This document shows, one piece after another, positions 6,935 through 13,916 of a DNA stretch of 15,149 bases. The stretch is from an uncultured Spirochaetota bacterium (GTDB lineage: Bacteria; Spirochaetota; UBA4802; UBA5368), in NCBI GenBank assembly GCA_937864375.1, contig CALMJO010000113.1, positions 1 to 15,149 of the forward strand, read 5' to 3'. Position numbers and translations under genes: made by a program. Position 1 is the first letter of the stretch. Each line of letters opens with the position of its first letter. The notes beneath the pieces are model-generated. The model did no database searches, was not told the origin of the DNA, and saw nothing but the letters and a program-made list of their open reading frames with translations.

Positions 6935-7699
6935 ATGCATGTCCTGCGAAAAATATCGCTCTCTATCGTATGCCTCGCGCTCGCCGCGGGCGCGGCGCGC
7001 GCCAGCGAATGGCTGCTCGAGGACGCGAAGACCGGGTCGGTCGAGCGGAGGATCGAGGCCATGCTCACCCTGGCCTATGCCGGGAACCGCGCAGTATTCT
7101 GGATCTGCGTGGACAACCTGGGGCGAGTCTCCAGCGACGAGTCCGGTTCCACGCGCGAGGAGCGGCTCAGGCGCGCGGCTGCCGAGTCTCTGGGCAGGCT
7201 CCGCGACGCGCGCGCCGTTCCCTATCTCGTTGCGCGCTACGGCGAGGAGAAAAAGGTCCTCGTTAAAAAATCCATCGTGTACGCGCTCAGCCGCTTCCGC
7301 CACAAGGACGCGCTTCCCGTGATCAGGGACGCGCTCTCGTCCGGCGAGGACGACCTCGCGTTCGAGGGAGCTCGCGCCGCGTCCGCGAGCGGCAACCGGG
7401 AATTTGCCGGGCTCCTTAAAGACCTTGCGGCGAAGGCGGGCGAGGGACGCGTGCGTGCAATGGCGCTCTACGCGCTCGTCACGCTGGGAGAGGACGCGGA
7501 CGCCAACGCCGCGGCGCTCGGGGCCTACCTGGGAATGAAGGACCCGGAGCTGCGCTACTGGGCCGCGGTTTTACTTAACGAGGCGCACAGGAAAGACCAG
7601 CTCCTCCCGATGCTCCGGGCGCGCGAGATCGAGAGCGTGGAATGGGTGAAGCGGGCGCTGGACGAATCCATCGCGAGGCTGGCCGCGTACAGGGAATGA
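6935..7699 (+). CDS. Exported HEAT-repeat protein, function unknown
   Basis: 254 residues with a Sec signal peptide: K-containing n-region, hydrophobic I-S-L-S-I-V-C-L-A-L-A-A-G (7-19), and cleavage likely after A-R-A (21-23). The mature part is a run of about six helical pairs resembling HEAT / PBS-lyase repeats. Examples are R-R-A-A-A-E-S-L-G-R-L-R-D-A-R-A-V-P-Y-L (79-98) and K-K-S-I-V-Y-A-L-S-R (111-120) with D-A-L-P-V-I. The repeats form a scaffold for protein binding, presumably in the periplasm. No catalytic motif is visible. Start supported by GGAAAG at 6924-6929. It sits divergently from the sugar-nucleotide gene and ends 2 bases from the converging cyclic-nucleotide-binding gene, with no terminator between them. 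Binding partner unknown. Confidence 0.8.
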   Translation: MHVLRKISLSIVCLALAAGAARASEWLLEDAKTGSVERRIEAMLTLAYAGNRAVFWICVDNLGRVSSDESGSTREERLRRAAAESLGRLRDARAVPYLVARYGEEKKVLVKKSIVYALSRFRHKDALPVIRDALSSGEDDLAFEGARAASASGNREFAGLLKDLAAKAGEGRVRAMALYALVTLGEDADANAAALGAYLGMKDPELRYWAAVLLNEAHRKDQLLPMLRAREIESVEWVKRALDESIARLAAYRE

Positions 7700-7701
7700 T
7701 C

Positions 7702-8214
7702 CTACTGCGGACGCGAGAGCGCGATCGAGAGCGCGGTGGTGAGCTTAAGCACGTCCCGGTTCCCGTTCCGGATTCTGGCGCAGAGTATCATGGCGATATT
7801 GTAAAGGATCACCGAGCCGATCGAGGGGTGCTTCATGATGAAGCCCTCGAATTCCTTCTTTTCGATCTCGTAGAGTATGCAGGGCTCGTAGGCCTTGACC
7901 GTGGCCGAGCGCGGCTGCTCCTCGAACAGGCTCATCTCCCCGAGCATTCCCACGTGCTCCGCCTTGAGGCGAACCAGCGATTTTTCGACCTCGCTGAAGC
8001 CCAGCCGGTTGGAGGCCTTCATGGTGATCACGTTCGACACGGCGACCTCTCCCTCGATGAAGAAGAACATGCTGTGGCGGTCCTCTTCTTCCTGCATGAT
8101 GATCTCGCCCTTTTCGTACACGTGCCGCGTGCAGATGTCGAAGAGCACCTGCGCCTGGTCTTCCGAGATGCCCTTCAGTATGACGACGCTTTTGAATTTG
8201 TCGAACTCGCTCAT
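7702..8214 (-). CDS. Cyclic-nucleotide-binding domain protein
   Basis: 170 residues, essentially one cNMP-binding beta-roll. The phosphate-binding cassette is recognisable: G92-E93 in L-G-E-M-S-L-F, then P-R102-S-A-T-V, the Arg/Ser/Ala-Thr set that contacts the cyclic phosphate. The N-terminal part (I-L-K-G-I-S-E-D-Q, Y-E-K-G-E-I-I-M-Q-E) is the usual roll entry. There is no HTH after the domain, only a predicted helix (about 125-150) and a short tail, so it is not a Crp-type regulator. Its ATG overlaps the channel gene's TGA as ATGA (8211-8214), so it is probably made in step with the channel and may regulate it. No membrane segment; cytoplasmic. Ligand (cAMP or cGMP) not determinable. Confidence 0.88.
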   Translation of the reverse strand: MSEFDKFKSVVILKGISEDQAQVLFDICTRHVYEKGEIIMQEEEDRHSMFFFIEGEVAVSNVITMKASNRLGFSEVEKSLVRLKAEHVGMLGEMSLFEEQPRSATVKAYEPCILYEIEKKEFEGFIMKHPSIGSVILYNIAMILCARIRNGNRDVLKLTTALSIALSRPQ

Positions 8215-9416
8215 GCCTTGCTCCTCGCTTCACCGATCATGAGGGCGCGGTCGTCGTCCTTGATGACGTAGTCCCACCCGGGGTTTACCATGACGCTCAG
8301 CTGGCCGCCTGTGTCGGCAAAGAAGTCCTTTTCCGATTCCGCGAACTTTCGCTTGATGAACTCGTCGATCGAGGACGGGTCGCCCTGGAGGAAGTCGTCT
8401 ATGGAAAGCTTTTTCGACTCGCTGATGATGCCTATGAGGATCGCTCCCTCCTTCTCGCGGATGAAGCGGAAGAGGTCTTCGAACTTCTTTCCTACGAGGT
8501 TGGACGGGATTTGGCGCGTCGTGATCTCCTTGCCCATGTTGAAGCTCATGATCTCCTTGAGGGCCTGGGGCACGCCGGGATTGAGCGCTGAGTTGATGAG
8601 CATGAAGCTGTTGAACTCGCCCGTGACGATGATGCTGTCAACGTTGGTGCGCTTTAAATACTGTTCGTTCTGCGAATTCTGGATTTCAACGCTTATATGG
8701 GCGGTGGGATTCAGCGTCGAGATCGTGTAGGCGGCAAGCACGACGCGCTCGTCGGCGTTGTTCCTCGTGTTTTCGCCCGATTCGTCGGCGAGGAGCACCA
8801 CCGACTTCGCTCCCTTGACGTTCGCCTTTTCGAGCACCTGTTCGTGCGTGAAATTTCCCCTGATGAACTCGATCCCCAGGAACTTGGTCGCGTAGGTGAA
8901 CTGAATCTCGCTCATGGCCTCGGTCTCGAGCTCGCTCACGAGCACTATGTCCGTTTTCTGCCGGGATTTTTCGGCACGGATGCGGAACCCGTCAAGAAGG
9001 TTGTCCACGCTCTCGTTCCACCCGCAGATTATTATGTGGTCCTTGCTGTTGATTTTCTGCAATCCTCGTCCCTCCTTCAACTTTCTTTCCACCAGGATTG
9101 ACGCGATGGTGCCCGATATCACGATGGTCAGGAACATGCCGGTGAGCATGGTCAATATCGCGACGACCCTCCCGGCCCAGGTTATGGGGTACTTGTCGCC
9201 GTACCCCGTGGTGCTGATGGTCACGAAGCCCCACCAGATGCCGTCGCCCACGGACTTGATGAGCGCGTCGGGCGCGCTTTTTTCGAAGACGTACATGAAG
9301 GTGCCAAAGAGTGTCACCACGGCCAGGAGCGAGAGCATCAACCGGGGCACCTTCTCCTTGCGGAGGGAATCGATTACATCCCCTATCTGCTTGATCGTGT
9401 CTTTTACTCTCTGCAT
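8211..9416 (-). CDS. Two-TM potassium channel with RCK domain (MthK-like)
   Basis: 401 residues. TM1 is about 25-45, a pore helix leads to the selectivity filter T69-T70-G-Y-G-D74, and TM2 is about 82-109. The RCK N-lobe begins at H-I-I-I-C-G-W-N-E-S (127-136), where the G-W-N-E-S resembles MthK's G-W-S-E-S, and continues through E-K-A-N-V-K-G-A-K-S-V-V (196-207). The RCK C-lobe starts near 296 and appears split by an acidic insert of about 35-40 residues (334-372) before N-P-G-W-D-Y. Channels of this kind conduct K+ and are gated by ligands on the cytoplasmic RCK ring. The start ATG lacks a good Shine-Dalgarno sequence, consistent with translation following from the upstream gene 16 bases away. 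The coupled downstream gene supplies a separate cyclic-nucleotide sensor. Confidence 0.92.
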   Translation of the reverse strand: MQRVKDTIKQIGDVIDSLRKEKVPRLMLSLLAVVTLFGTFMYVFEKSAPDALIKSVGDGIWWGFVTISTTGYGDKYPITWAGRVVAILTMLTGMFLTIVISGTIASILVERKLKEGRGLQKINSKDHIIICGWNESVDNLLDGFRIRAEKSRQKTDIVLVSELETEAMSEIQFTYATKFLGIEFIRGNFTHEQVLEKANVKGAKSVVLLADESGENTRNNADERVVLAAYTISTLNPTAHISVEIQNSQNEQYLKRTNVDSIIVTGEFNSFMLINSALNPGVPQALKEIMSFNMGKEITTRQIPSNLVGKKFEDLFRFIREKEGAILIGIISESKKLSIDDFLQGDPSSIDEFIKRKFAESEKDFFADTGGQLSVMVNPGWDYVIKDDDRALMIGEARSKA

Positions 9417-9432
9417 GTCCTGCCGGCGGTTC

Positions 9433-9954
9433 CTATTTGTATATCACCTTCCCGATGATGCGATCGATGCCCACCGGGCCGAATGTCCTGCTGTCGTACT
9501 CCTGGTCCAGCGTATCCCCCAGCACGAAATACGCCTTCCTTTCCAGCTTCACCGCGGGCATGTTGTCCCGGCCGGAGAAGCTCATGGGGAATACTCTAGT
9601 ATCGGCAGAAACGGTGTCCCAGTTGAAAACCATTTTTTCGCCGCTGTTGTAGAATACTTTATTTAGCACCTCGATCACATCCCCCTCGCCCGCGATGATG
9701 CGCCTCAGGAGGGTCCTGCCGGGCTCGGCGGGGCTTTCCATGAGGACGATATCGCCCGTCCGGGGTGTGATGTGCTTGAGAACGTACACCAGGCTCCCCT
9801 TCCCGACGGCGGGCATCATGGCGTCGTCGGGAACGCGGTAGGGGGTGACGAAGGCGCGCGCGACCAGGAAGCCCAGGAGCAGCCCCGCGCATATGAAGAC
9901 GGCGCGCGTGAGCCTGGGGTAGATGTAGATGGGCGAATCTTCACGGGGACTCAT
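9433..9954 (-). CDS. Signal peptidase I homologue lacking the catalytic Ser and Lys
   Basis: 173 residues. A single N-terminal membrane anchor (about 15-36) is followed by the S26 fold. The S-M-x-P box reads A45-M-M-P48, and the register is confirmed by the G-x pair eight residues on (G53-S54). The lysine of the V-K-R-x-I-x-x-x-G-D box is R84 (L-R-R-I-I-A-G-E-G-D92). Box E is well kept: G146-D-T-L-D-Q-E-Y-D-S-R-T-F-G-P. Fold and substrate-groove residues are retained but the Ser/Lys dyad is gone, so proteolysis is unlikely. Staphylococcal SpsA is a known inactive homologue of this sort. Start ATG 9954 has GGAGGA 8 bases upstream. It heads the channel / cNMP-binding unit, so a chaperone-like or binding role for the channel is possible but speculative. 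Confidence 0.85.
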   Translation of the reverse strand: MSPREDSPIYIYPRLTRAVFICAGLLLGFLVARAFVTPYRVPDDAMMPAVGKGSLVYVLKHITPRTGDIVLMESPAEPGRTLLRRIIAGEGDVIEVLNKVFYNSGEKMVFNWDTVSADTRVFPMSFSGRDNMPAVKLERKAYFVLGDTLDQEYDSRTFGPVGIDRIIGKVIYK

Positions 9955-10013
9955 GGGTGCGTTCCTCCTGCGATCTCGTTTGGAGCCGCCGGGCGTTTCC
10001 GGCGCGGTTCCAC

Positions 10014-10042
10014 ACTACACGCGGCCCCGGCCGCCGCAACAA
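10014..10042 (-). promoter_or_regulatory. Candidate promoter of the pseudo-signal-peptidase / K+ channel operon
   Basis: Minus strand TTGTTG (10042-10037), 17-base spacer, TGTAGT (10019-10014), each 4/6 to consensus, with a leader of about 50-55 bases. A small GC hairpin (9987-10004, CGCCGG stem) falls in that leader. Confidence 0.35.
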
Positions 10043-10051
10043 GAAAAATGC

Positions 10052-10079
10052 TTGATTCGCGGCATGAGCGGCATAGACT
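10052..10079 (+). promoter_or_regulatory. Candidate promoter of the aminotransferase gene
   Basis: TTGATT (10052-10057), 16-base spacer, TAGACT (10074-10079). The leader would be about 85 bases. The divergent region 9955-10171 otherwise shows only GC-rich sequence. Confidence 0.35.
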
Positions 10080-10171
10080 TATGCCCCGTGCCGGGACGCG
10101 GGCGAAAGAAGATCGGCCCCCGGCGCGAACGACGCGGGCTTTGAGGTGCGATTCGGGCAGGGAGGTGGATG

Positions 10172-11356
10172 ATGACGGTCTCGGCAAAAATCAGGGAATC
10201 GATGGAACGGTCTTCGTGGATCCGCAAGATGTTCGAAGAGGGGATCAGGCTCAAGGCGGAATATGGCGCGGAGAACGTCTTTGACTTCAGCCTGGGCAAT
10301 CCCGACCTCCCGCCGCCGGCCCGTTTCGCGGACACGGTGAAGGACCTTATCGAGCAAAGCGCGAAGTCGGCCCACGGCTACATGCCCAACGCCGGATTCC
10401 CGGATGCGCGCGAGACCATCGCCAAACGCGTTTCGAAGGAACAGGGCGTGGATATCAAGGGAAGCCACCTCATAGCCAGCTGCGGCGCGGCGGGGGGCCT
10501 CAACGTCGTGCTCAAGACCATACTCGACCCCGGCGACGAGGTCGTGGTGATCAAGCCCTACTTCGCGGAATACGGCTTTTACATAGACAACCACGGCGGG
10601 AAGATGGTGCTCGCCGGCTCCAACGCGGACTTCTCGCTCAACATCGACGCCATCAGAAAGGCGATGGGCCCCAAAACGCGCGCCGTCCTCATCAACTCGC
10701 CCAACAATCCCACGGGCCGCGTCTACGGGGAGGCCGAGGTGAAGGCGCTCTCGCAGCTCGTGCTGGATTTCATGAAGGAGACCGGGAGGGCCGTGTACCT
10801 CGTGGCCGACGAGCCCTATCGCGACATCGTGTACGACGGCGTGAAGGTGCCGCCGCTCATGGCGCAGTGCAGCCAGGCGATCGTGGTGAGCTCGTACTCC
10901 AAGACGCTTTCCATACCGGGCGAGCGCATCGGCTATATCGCGGTGCACCCGGACGTGAAGGAGGCCGACTCCCTCCTGAACGGGCTCATCTTCTGCACGC
11001 GCATACTGGGCTTCGTGAACGCGCCGGCGCTCATGCAGCGCGCGGTCGCGCGGCTCACGGACGTGACGGTGGACGTGGATACCTACAAGAAGCGCCGGGA
11101 CATCCTGGTGGAGGGGCTCTCGTCGGCCGGGTACACGTTCGCGAAGCCGGAGGGCGCGTTCTACATCTTCGCGAAGTCCCCCATGGCCGACGACGTGGAG
11201 TTCGTGCGGCACCTCCAGAAGTCGAACGTGCTCGTGGTTCCCGGCGTGGGATTTGGCGGCCCGGGATATTTTCGCATAGCGTATTGCGTGGCCGAGGACG
11301 TGATCCGGCGCGCGATCCCCAGATTCAAAGAGGGGATTGAATCGATAAAATCGTAA
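10172..11356 (+). CDS. PLP-dependent class I/II aminotransferase
   Basis: 394 residues from the second of two adjacent ATGs (10169, 10172). GGAGG at 10161-10165 is 6 bases from the second but only 3 from the first. Numbering from 10169, fold-type I residues are clear: N-N-P-T-G (179-183), D214 in V-A-D-E-P-Y, the Schiff-base lysine K245 in S-S-Y-S-K-T-L-S-I-P-G-E-R, and R369 in Y-F-R-I-A-Y binding the substrate carboxylate. The N-terminus F-S-L-G-N-P-D-L-P-P-P is typical of a branch of aspartate-type aminotransferases found in clostridia and spirochaetes. Soluble, cytoplasmic. The amino acid substrate is not fixed by sequence. It is followed by a set of palindromes that probably includes its terminator. 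Confidence 0.93.
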   Translation: MTVSAKIRESMERSSWIRKMFEEGIRLKAEYGAENVFDFSLGNPDLPPPARFADTVKDLIEQSAKSAHGYMPNAGFPDARETIAKRVSKEQGVDIKGSHLIASCGAAGGLNVVLKTILDPGDEVVVIKPYFAEYGFYIDNHGGKMVLAGSNADFSLNIDAIRKAMGPKTRAVLINSPNNPTGRVYGEAEVKALSQLVLDFMKETGRAVYLVADEPYRDIVYDGVKVPPLMAQCSQAIVVSSYSKTLSIPGERIGYIAVHPDVKEADSLLNGLIFCTRILGFVNAPALMQRAVARLTDVTVDVDTYKKRRDILVEGLSSAGYTFAKPEGAFYIFAKSPMADDVEFVRHLQKSNVLVVPGVGFGGPGYFRIAYCVAEDVIRRAIPRFKEGIESIKS

Positions 11357-11374
11357 CCCGCGTCGCGACGCGGG
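11357..11374. repeat. Perfect 18-bp GC palindrome (first of three)
   Basis: CCCGCGTC-GC-GACGCGGG is self-complementary throughout and begins directly after the aminotransferase stop codon. It is followed by AAATACGACGTTTTT, not an immediate T-run, so on its own it is a poor terminator. Confidence 0.85.
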
Positions 11375-11395
11375 AAATACGACGTTTTTACGCAG

Positions 11396-11419
11396 CCCCG
11401 CATCGCGATGCGGGGTTTT
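11396..11419 (+). terminator. Rho-independent terminator-like hairpin (second palindrome)
   Basis: A perfect 20-bp palindrome (11396-11415, CCCCGCATCG mirrored) is followed by TTTT. It lies 40 bases after the aminotransferase stop and is well placed to end that transcript. The short T-run makes it a moderate terminator. Confidence 0.6.
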
Positions 11420-11434
11420 GAGCGGCCGTTGTAG

Positions 11435-11457
11435 CCCCGTACGGTTGTACGGGGTTT
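11435..11457 (+). repeat. Third GC hairpin of the set
   Basis: CCCCGTAC-GGTT-GTACGGGG (11435-11454), an 8-bp stem with a 4-base loop, followed by TTT. It sits just before a TATAAT (11459-11464) and the small lysine-rich gene. It shares the frame GCCCCG-N10-CGGGGTTT with the second palindrome. Confidence 0.8.
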
Positions 11458-11491
11458 GTATAATATGCATACAATCCAAAGGAGAGATATC

Positions 11492-11665
11492 ATGGCAGAC
11501 GAGGCACAGGGCGCAAAGGAAGAAAAGGGAAAGAAAACGAAGAAGGTCAACAGGCTTGCCAAAGACCAGATCGCGAAGAAAATCGACGAGCTTGAAAAGG
11601 CGGGGCAGATGAAGTGCAAGTACTATCTCCACCTCCAGGACAGGCTCAAGGAGACCCAGGGCTAG
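11492..11665 (+). CDS. Small lysine-rich protein, function unknown
   Basis: 57 residues. GGAGAG (11481-11486) lies 5-8 bases before ATG 11492. An in-frame ATG at 11456 would fall in the hairpin and is disfavoured. The protein is very charged: residues 1-20 are Glu/Lys-rich and probably disordered, and residues 21-55 (L-A-K-D-Q-I-A-K-K-I-D-E-L-E-K then L-H-L-Q-D-R-L-K-E) look like two amphipathic helices around a G-Q-M-K-C-K turn. I recognise no family. Its TAG shares CTAG with the stop of the converging methyltransferase gene. A real gene is likely given the ribosome site and helical pattern, but short length limits certainty. Confidence 0.65.
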   Translation: MADEAQGAKEEKGKKTKKVNRLAKDQIAKKIDELEKAGQMKCKYYLHLQDRLKETQG

Positions 11666-12603
11666 GGCACGTCTTTCAGCAGCACCAGGTACTCGTACTT
11701 GAACAGGTCCTCGACGAACTGCCGTATGGCCTCGTGCTCGTCCCTGGCGCACGAGCGCGCGGCCAGAATGAAGTTCAGCTCCGGCGTGAGATCGAATTCC
11801 AGGAAATCGGCATAGGGCCCGCGGTGCGCGCGGTAACCGTGCGCGCGCGCGACGGCCTCGAGGTGAGAAAAGCGAATCGTGTACTCGTCGTGCCCGCGCA
11901 GCCCGATTCGCTCGGGGCTTTCCGCGAAGGGCACGTCGATGAGCCCGCCGTATTCGCTGGGAGTACGCGCCTGGCAGCTGTGCTCGGACATGTAGATGCG
12001 CGGCACGCCGGTCTCGCAGAGCATCTCGACCGCCCTGAGCGCACCCAGGTTAAACGCGAAGCTCCCCGCTGCGGGACGCTCTAGGGCATACCGGGCGAAA
12101 AGCCCCCTCACGGCGTTGAGCGTGTCGTCGCCGGTGCTTTTTCCCTGGAGCGCCCCGGGCGTGATTCCGCAGACCGTTGGGAAATCGCCCAGGTTCTCGT
12201 TGAAGATCGCGAGGTCGAACCCGCCCAGGAACTCCTTCCCGCTCCCGAAAAAATCTCCTTCGAGAAAACGGGTGCCCGTTCCTTTGAGCGCCTCCCTCTG
12301 CCGCGCGAGCAGAAAGGGCGAAATGTCGAGCATCGTGGCGTGCAGCCCCGGGCGCTCGGCGAGCAGGTCGCGCATGAGGCTGCCGTAGCCGCCTCCTACC
12401 TCGAGCACCGTGCTTACCCCTTCCCAGGCAATAAATTTTGACAGGAATGCGTTGAGGGCGCTCCCGAACGACCGCGGCTCCCTTAAAATCCGCCGGCAGG
12501 GACTGTCCGGGCGCGCGAGCATCTCGCATACCGTAAGCTCCCATCCCAGCGAATCCATCTCCTCCCGGTGATAACGCTCCGTGGAGTTGACGAACAGGCT
12601 CAT
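11662..12603 (-). CDS. SAM-dependent methyltransferase, class I
   Basis: 313 residues. The SAM-binding glycine loop V-L-E-V-G-G-G-Y-G is at 66-74, followed by the acidic residue D93 in T-M-L-D-I-S. Motif F-L-E-G-D-F-F (113-119) and the post-II segment F-D-L-A-I-F-N-E-N (129-137) complete the Rossmann core. The roughly 60-residue N-terminal extension and the C-terminal third are not recognisable, so the acceptor is unknown. It is not a CheR. ATG 12603 overlaps the stop of the zinc-ribbon gene as ATGA, with GAGGG about 9 bases upstream. Longer in-frame reading towards 12990 lies inside the upstream gene and lacks similarity. It is the last gene of the cheD-led unit. Confidence 0.82.
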   Translation of the reverse strand: MSLFVNSTERYHREEMDSLGWELTVCEMLARPDSPCRRILREPRSFGSALNAFLSKFIAWEGVSTVLEVGGGYGSLMRDLLAERPGLHATMLDISPFLLARQREALKGTGTRFLEGDFFGSGKEFLGGFDLAIFNENLGDFPTVCGITPGALQGKSTGDDTLNAVRGLFARYALERPAAGSFAFNLGALRAVEMLCETGVPRIYMSEHSCQARTPSEYGGLIDVPFAESPERIGLRGHDEYTIRFSHLEAVARAHGYRAHRGPYADFLEFDLTPELNFILAARSCARDEHEAIRQFVEDLFKYEYLVLLKDVP

Positions 12604-13016
12604 ATGATGACGCCCTCGGGAGGGATTCGGCGGGAAAACATGAGGTAGGCGAGGTAGATGAGCGCAGCGGCGGCGATCCCGGCCGCGATGCCGGCGAACA
12701 CGATGCGGCGCTGGCTGCGGGCGGAGAGGAGCGGAAAATTCTGGAGCGTGTACCTGATCCGGTATGCGCGCTCTATGAGGCGGTCCCTGAGAAGGGACAG
12801 TGCCTTGAATGAAATTTTTTTCCTGAAAATGCCGGACAGTCCGGCCCCGGGCCGATTTTCGCGCGCGAGATCGAAGCTGGCATTTTTGTAGAGCGTGGTG
12901 TCGTCCGGGTCGGCGATGAAGCTTTCCCCGCAGACGCAGCGCACCCGGATCTTCCCGCGGTCGATGGGAAATCGCAGCTTCCTCCCGCACGCGGGACAGT
13001 TCTTGACGAGGTTCAT
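12600..13016 (-). CDS. N-terminal zinc-ribbon protein with C-terminal membrane anchor
   Basis: 138 residues. The N-terminus is a small zinc ribbon: C7-P-A-C10-G, then R-G-K-I-R-V-R-C27-V-C29-G-E-S-F, similar to MJ0042-type ribbons except that the second knuckle is C-x-C rather than C-x-x-C. A basic middle region follows (about 65-105). A strong transmembrane helix (about 105-127, I-V-F-A-G-I-A-A-G-I-A-A-A) leaves a short tail, so the ribbon probably faces the cytoplasm. GGAAAGG precedes ATG 13016. It lies 17 bases after the HDOD gene and overlaps the methyltransferase gene by 4 bases. No function can be assigned; an adaptor or membrane-tethered binding role is conceivable. Confidence 0.75.
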   Translation of the reverse strand: MNLVKNCPACGRKLRFPIDRGKIRVRCVCGESFIADPDDTTLYKNASFDLARENRPGAGLSGIFRKKISFKALSLLRDRLIERAYRIRYTLQNFPLLSARSQRRIVFAGIAAGIAAAALIYLAYLMFSRRIPPEGVII

Positions 13017-13033
13017 GCGGGCCTTTCCGGGAA

Positions 13034-13894
13034 TCAGAGCATGTCTTTGGTCTGCTTGAGCACCACGGGGAGGTCGGAATAGAACTGCTCGAGCTCCTTG
13101 TTGGTGACGCCCAGCGCCTTGATGGCGACGTCGGAGAGCTCGTGGTAGAGACCGTCGGCCCCTATGCCAATGCCGCCCATGAGGCACAGTACGTTGGCGA
13201 TATGGACGATGGACACCATCTCCAGGAATTCCTTGGGGGCGAGCGCGGGATCGTGGTGGAAGCGCACCATGGCCTTGAGCACCTCGGGGAATTTCCACTT
13301 GGCAAGGACCTTTTCGCCGATCTCCTGGTGGTCGTATCCCATGACCTCGCGCTCCGCGGCATTGAACGTGATCTTCTTTGATTCGACGGTAGAGAGTATC
13401 TCCTTGAACGTGTTGCTCACGAACAGCGCGAGCACGGTCTTGCCCACGTCGTGTATGATGCCGCCGGTGAAGGCCACGTCGGCGACCGCCTTCTTGTTCT
13501 TGGCGAGGGCGATCTTTTTCGCGAGAATCGCGACCGCCAGGCCGTGCGTCCAGAGCTCGCCGCGCTGAAGGTCGTAGCCCAGGATGGCCTTGTTGAGCAC
13601 CTCGCGGGTGGCCGCGATGACCACGATGTCCTTCACTTCCTTGATGCCCAGGGTCACGATCGCGCGGTCTACCGAGGTGATTTCCTTGCCCTTGCTGAAG
13701 AACGCCGAATTGCAGAGTTTGAGGATGTTGGTGGTGATGGCCTGGTCTTTCGAGATTTCGTCCGCCATCGACTTGAAGGACAGCTCCGGATCGTTCACCA
13801 TGTTGATCACCCGGCCCGCAACGTCCGGAATGGACGGGAGCTGGTCCAGGTTCGTGATTATCGATTCTATTCTTTTTTGTATCTGCTCGTGCAT
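13034..13894 (-). CDS. HDOD-domain signalling protein
   Basis: 286 residues. The HDOD signature opens with L-P-S-I-P-D-V-A (19-26) and includes D-Q-A-I-T-T-N-I-L-K-L-C-N-S-A-F (50-65) and A-I-V-T-L-G (78-83). HD-type residues are unusually well kept: H117, H148-D149 in I-I-H-D-V-G-K, H189 in Y-D-H-Q-E-I-G, and H213-H214. Most HDOD domains are non-catalytic and act as signalling adaptors, but the retained histidines leave phosphohydrolase activity open. GGAGA precedes ATG 13894. It follows cheD by 22 bases, so it is likely an output or partner of a chemotaxis-like or second-messenger pathway. Confidence 0.9.
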   Translation of the reverse strand: MHEQIQKRIESIITNLDQLPSIPDVAGRVINMVNDPELSFKSMADEISKDQAITTNILKLCNSAFFSKGKEITSVDRAIVTLGIKEVKDIVVIAATREVLNKAILGYDLQRGELWTHGLAVAILAKKIALAKNKKAVADVAFTGGIIHDVGKTVLALFVSNTFKEILSTVESKKITFNAAEREVMGYDHQEIGEKVLAKWKFPEVLKAMVRFHHDPALAPKEFLEMVSIVHIANVLCLMGGIGIGADGLYHELSDVAIKALGVTNKELEQFYSDLPVVLKQTKDML

Positions 13895-13916
13895 GGGGTT
13901 TCTCCGGGTTCTATGG

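Noticed and set aside
11357..11457. CRISPR-like array
   Set aside because: Only three hairpins with different arm sequences and no constant repeat or spacers; no cas genes.
10079..11752. 557-codon open frame on the minus strand opposite the aminotransferase
   Set aside because: His/Arg/Val-rich low-complexity translation with no motif; the plus strand has full PLP-enzyme motifs. It also runs through the palindromes.
12604..12990. Upstream extension of the methyltransferase
   Set aside because: Fully inside the zinc-ribbon gene in another frame, Arg/Pro/His-rich, and not homologous to methyltransferases.
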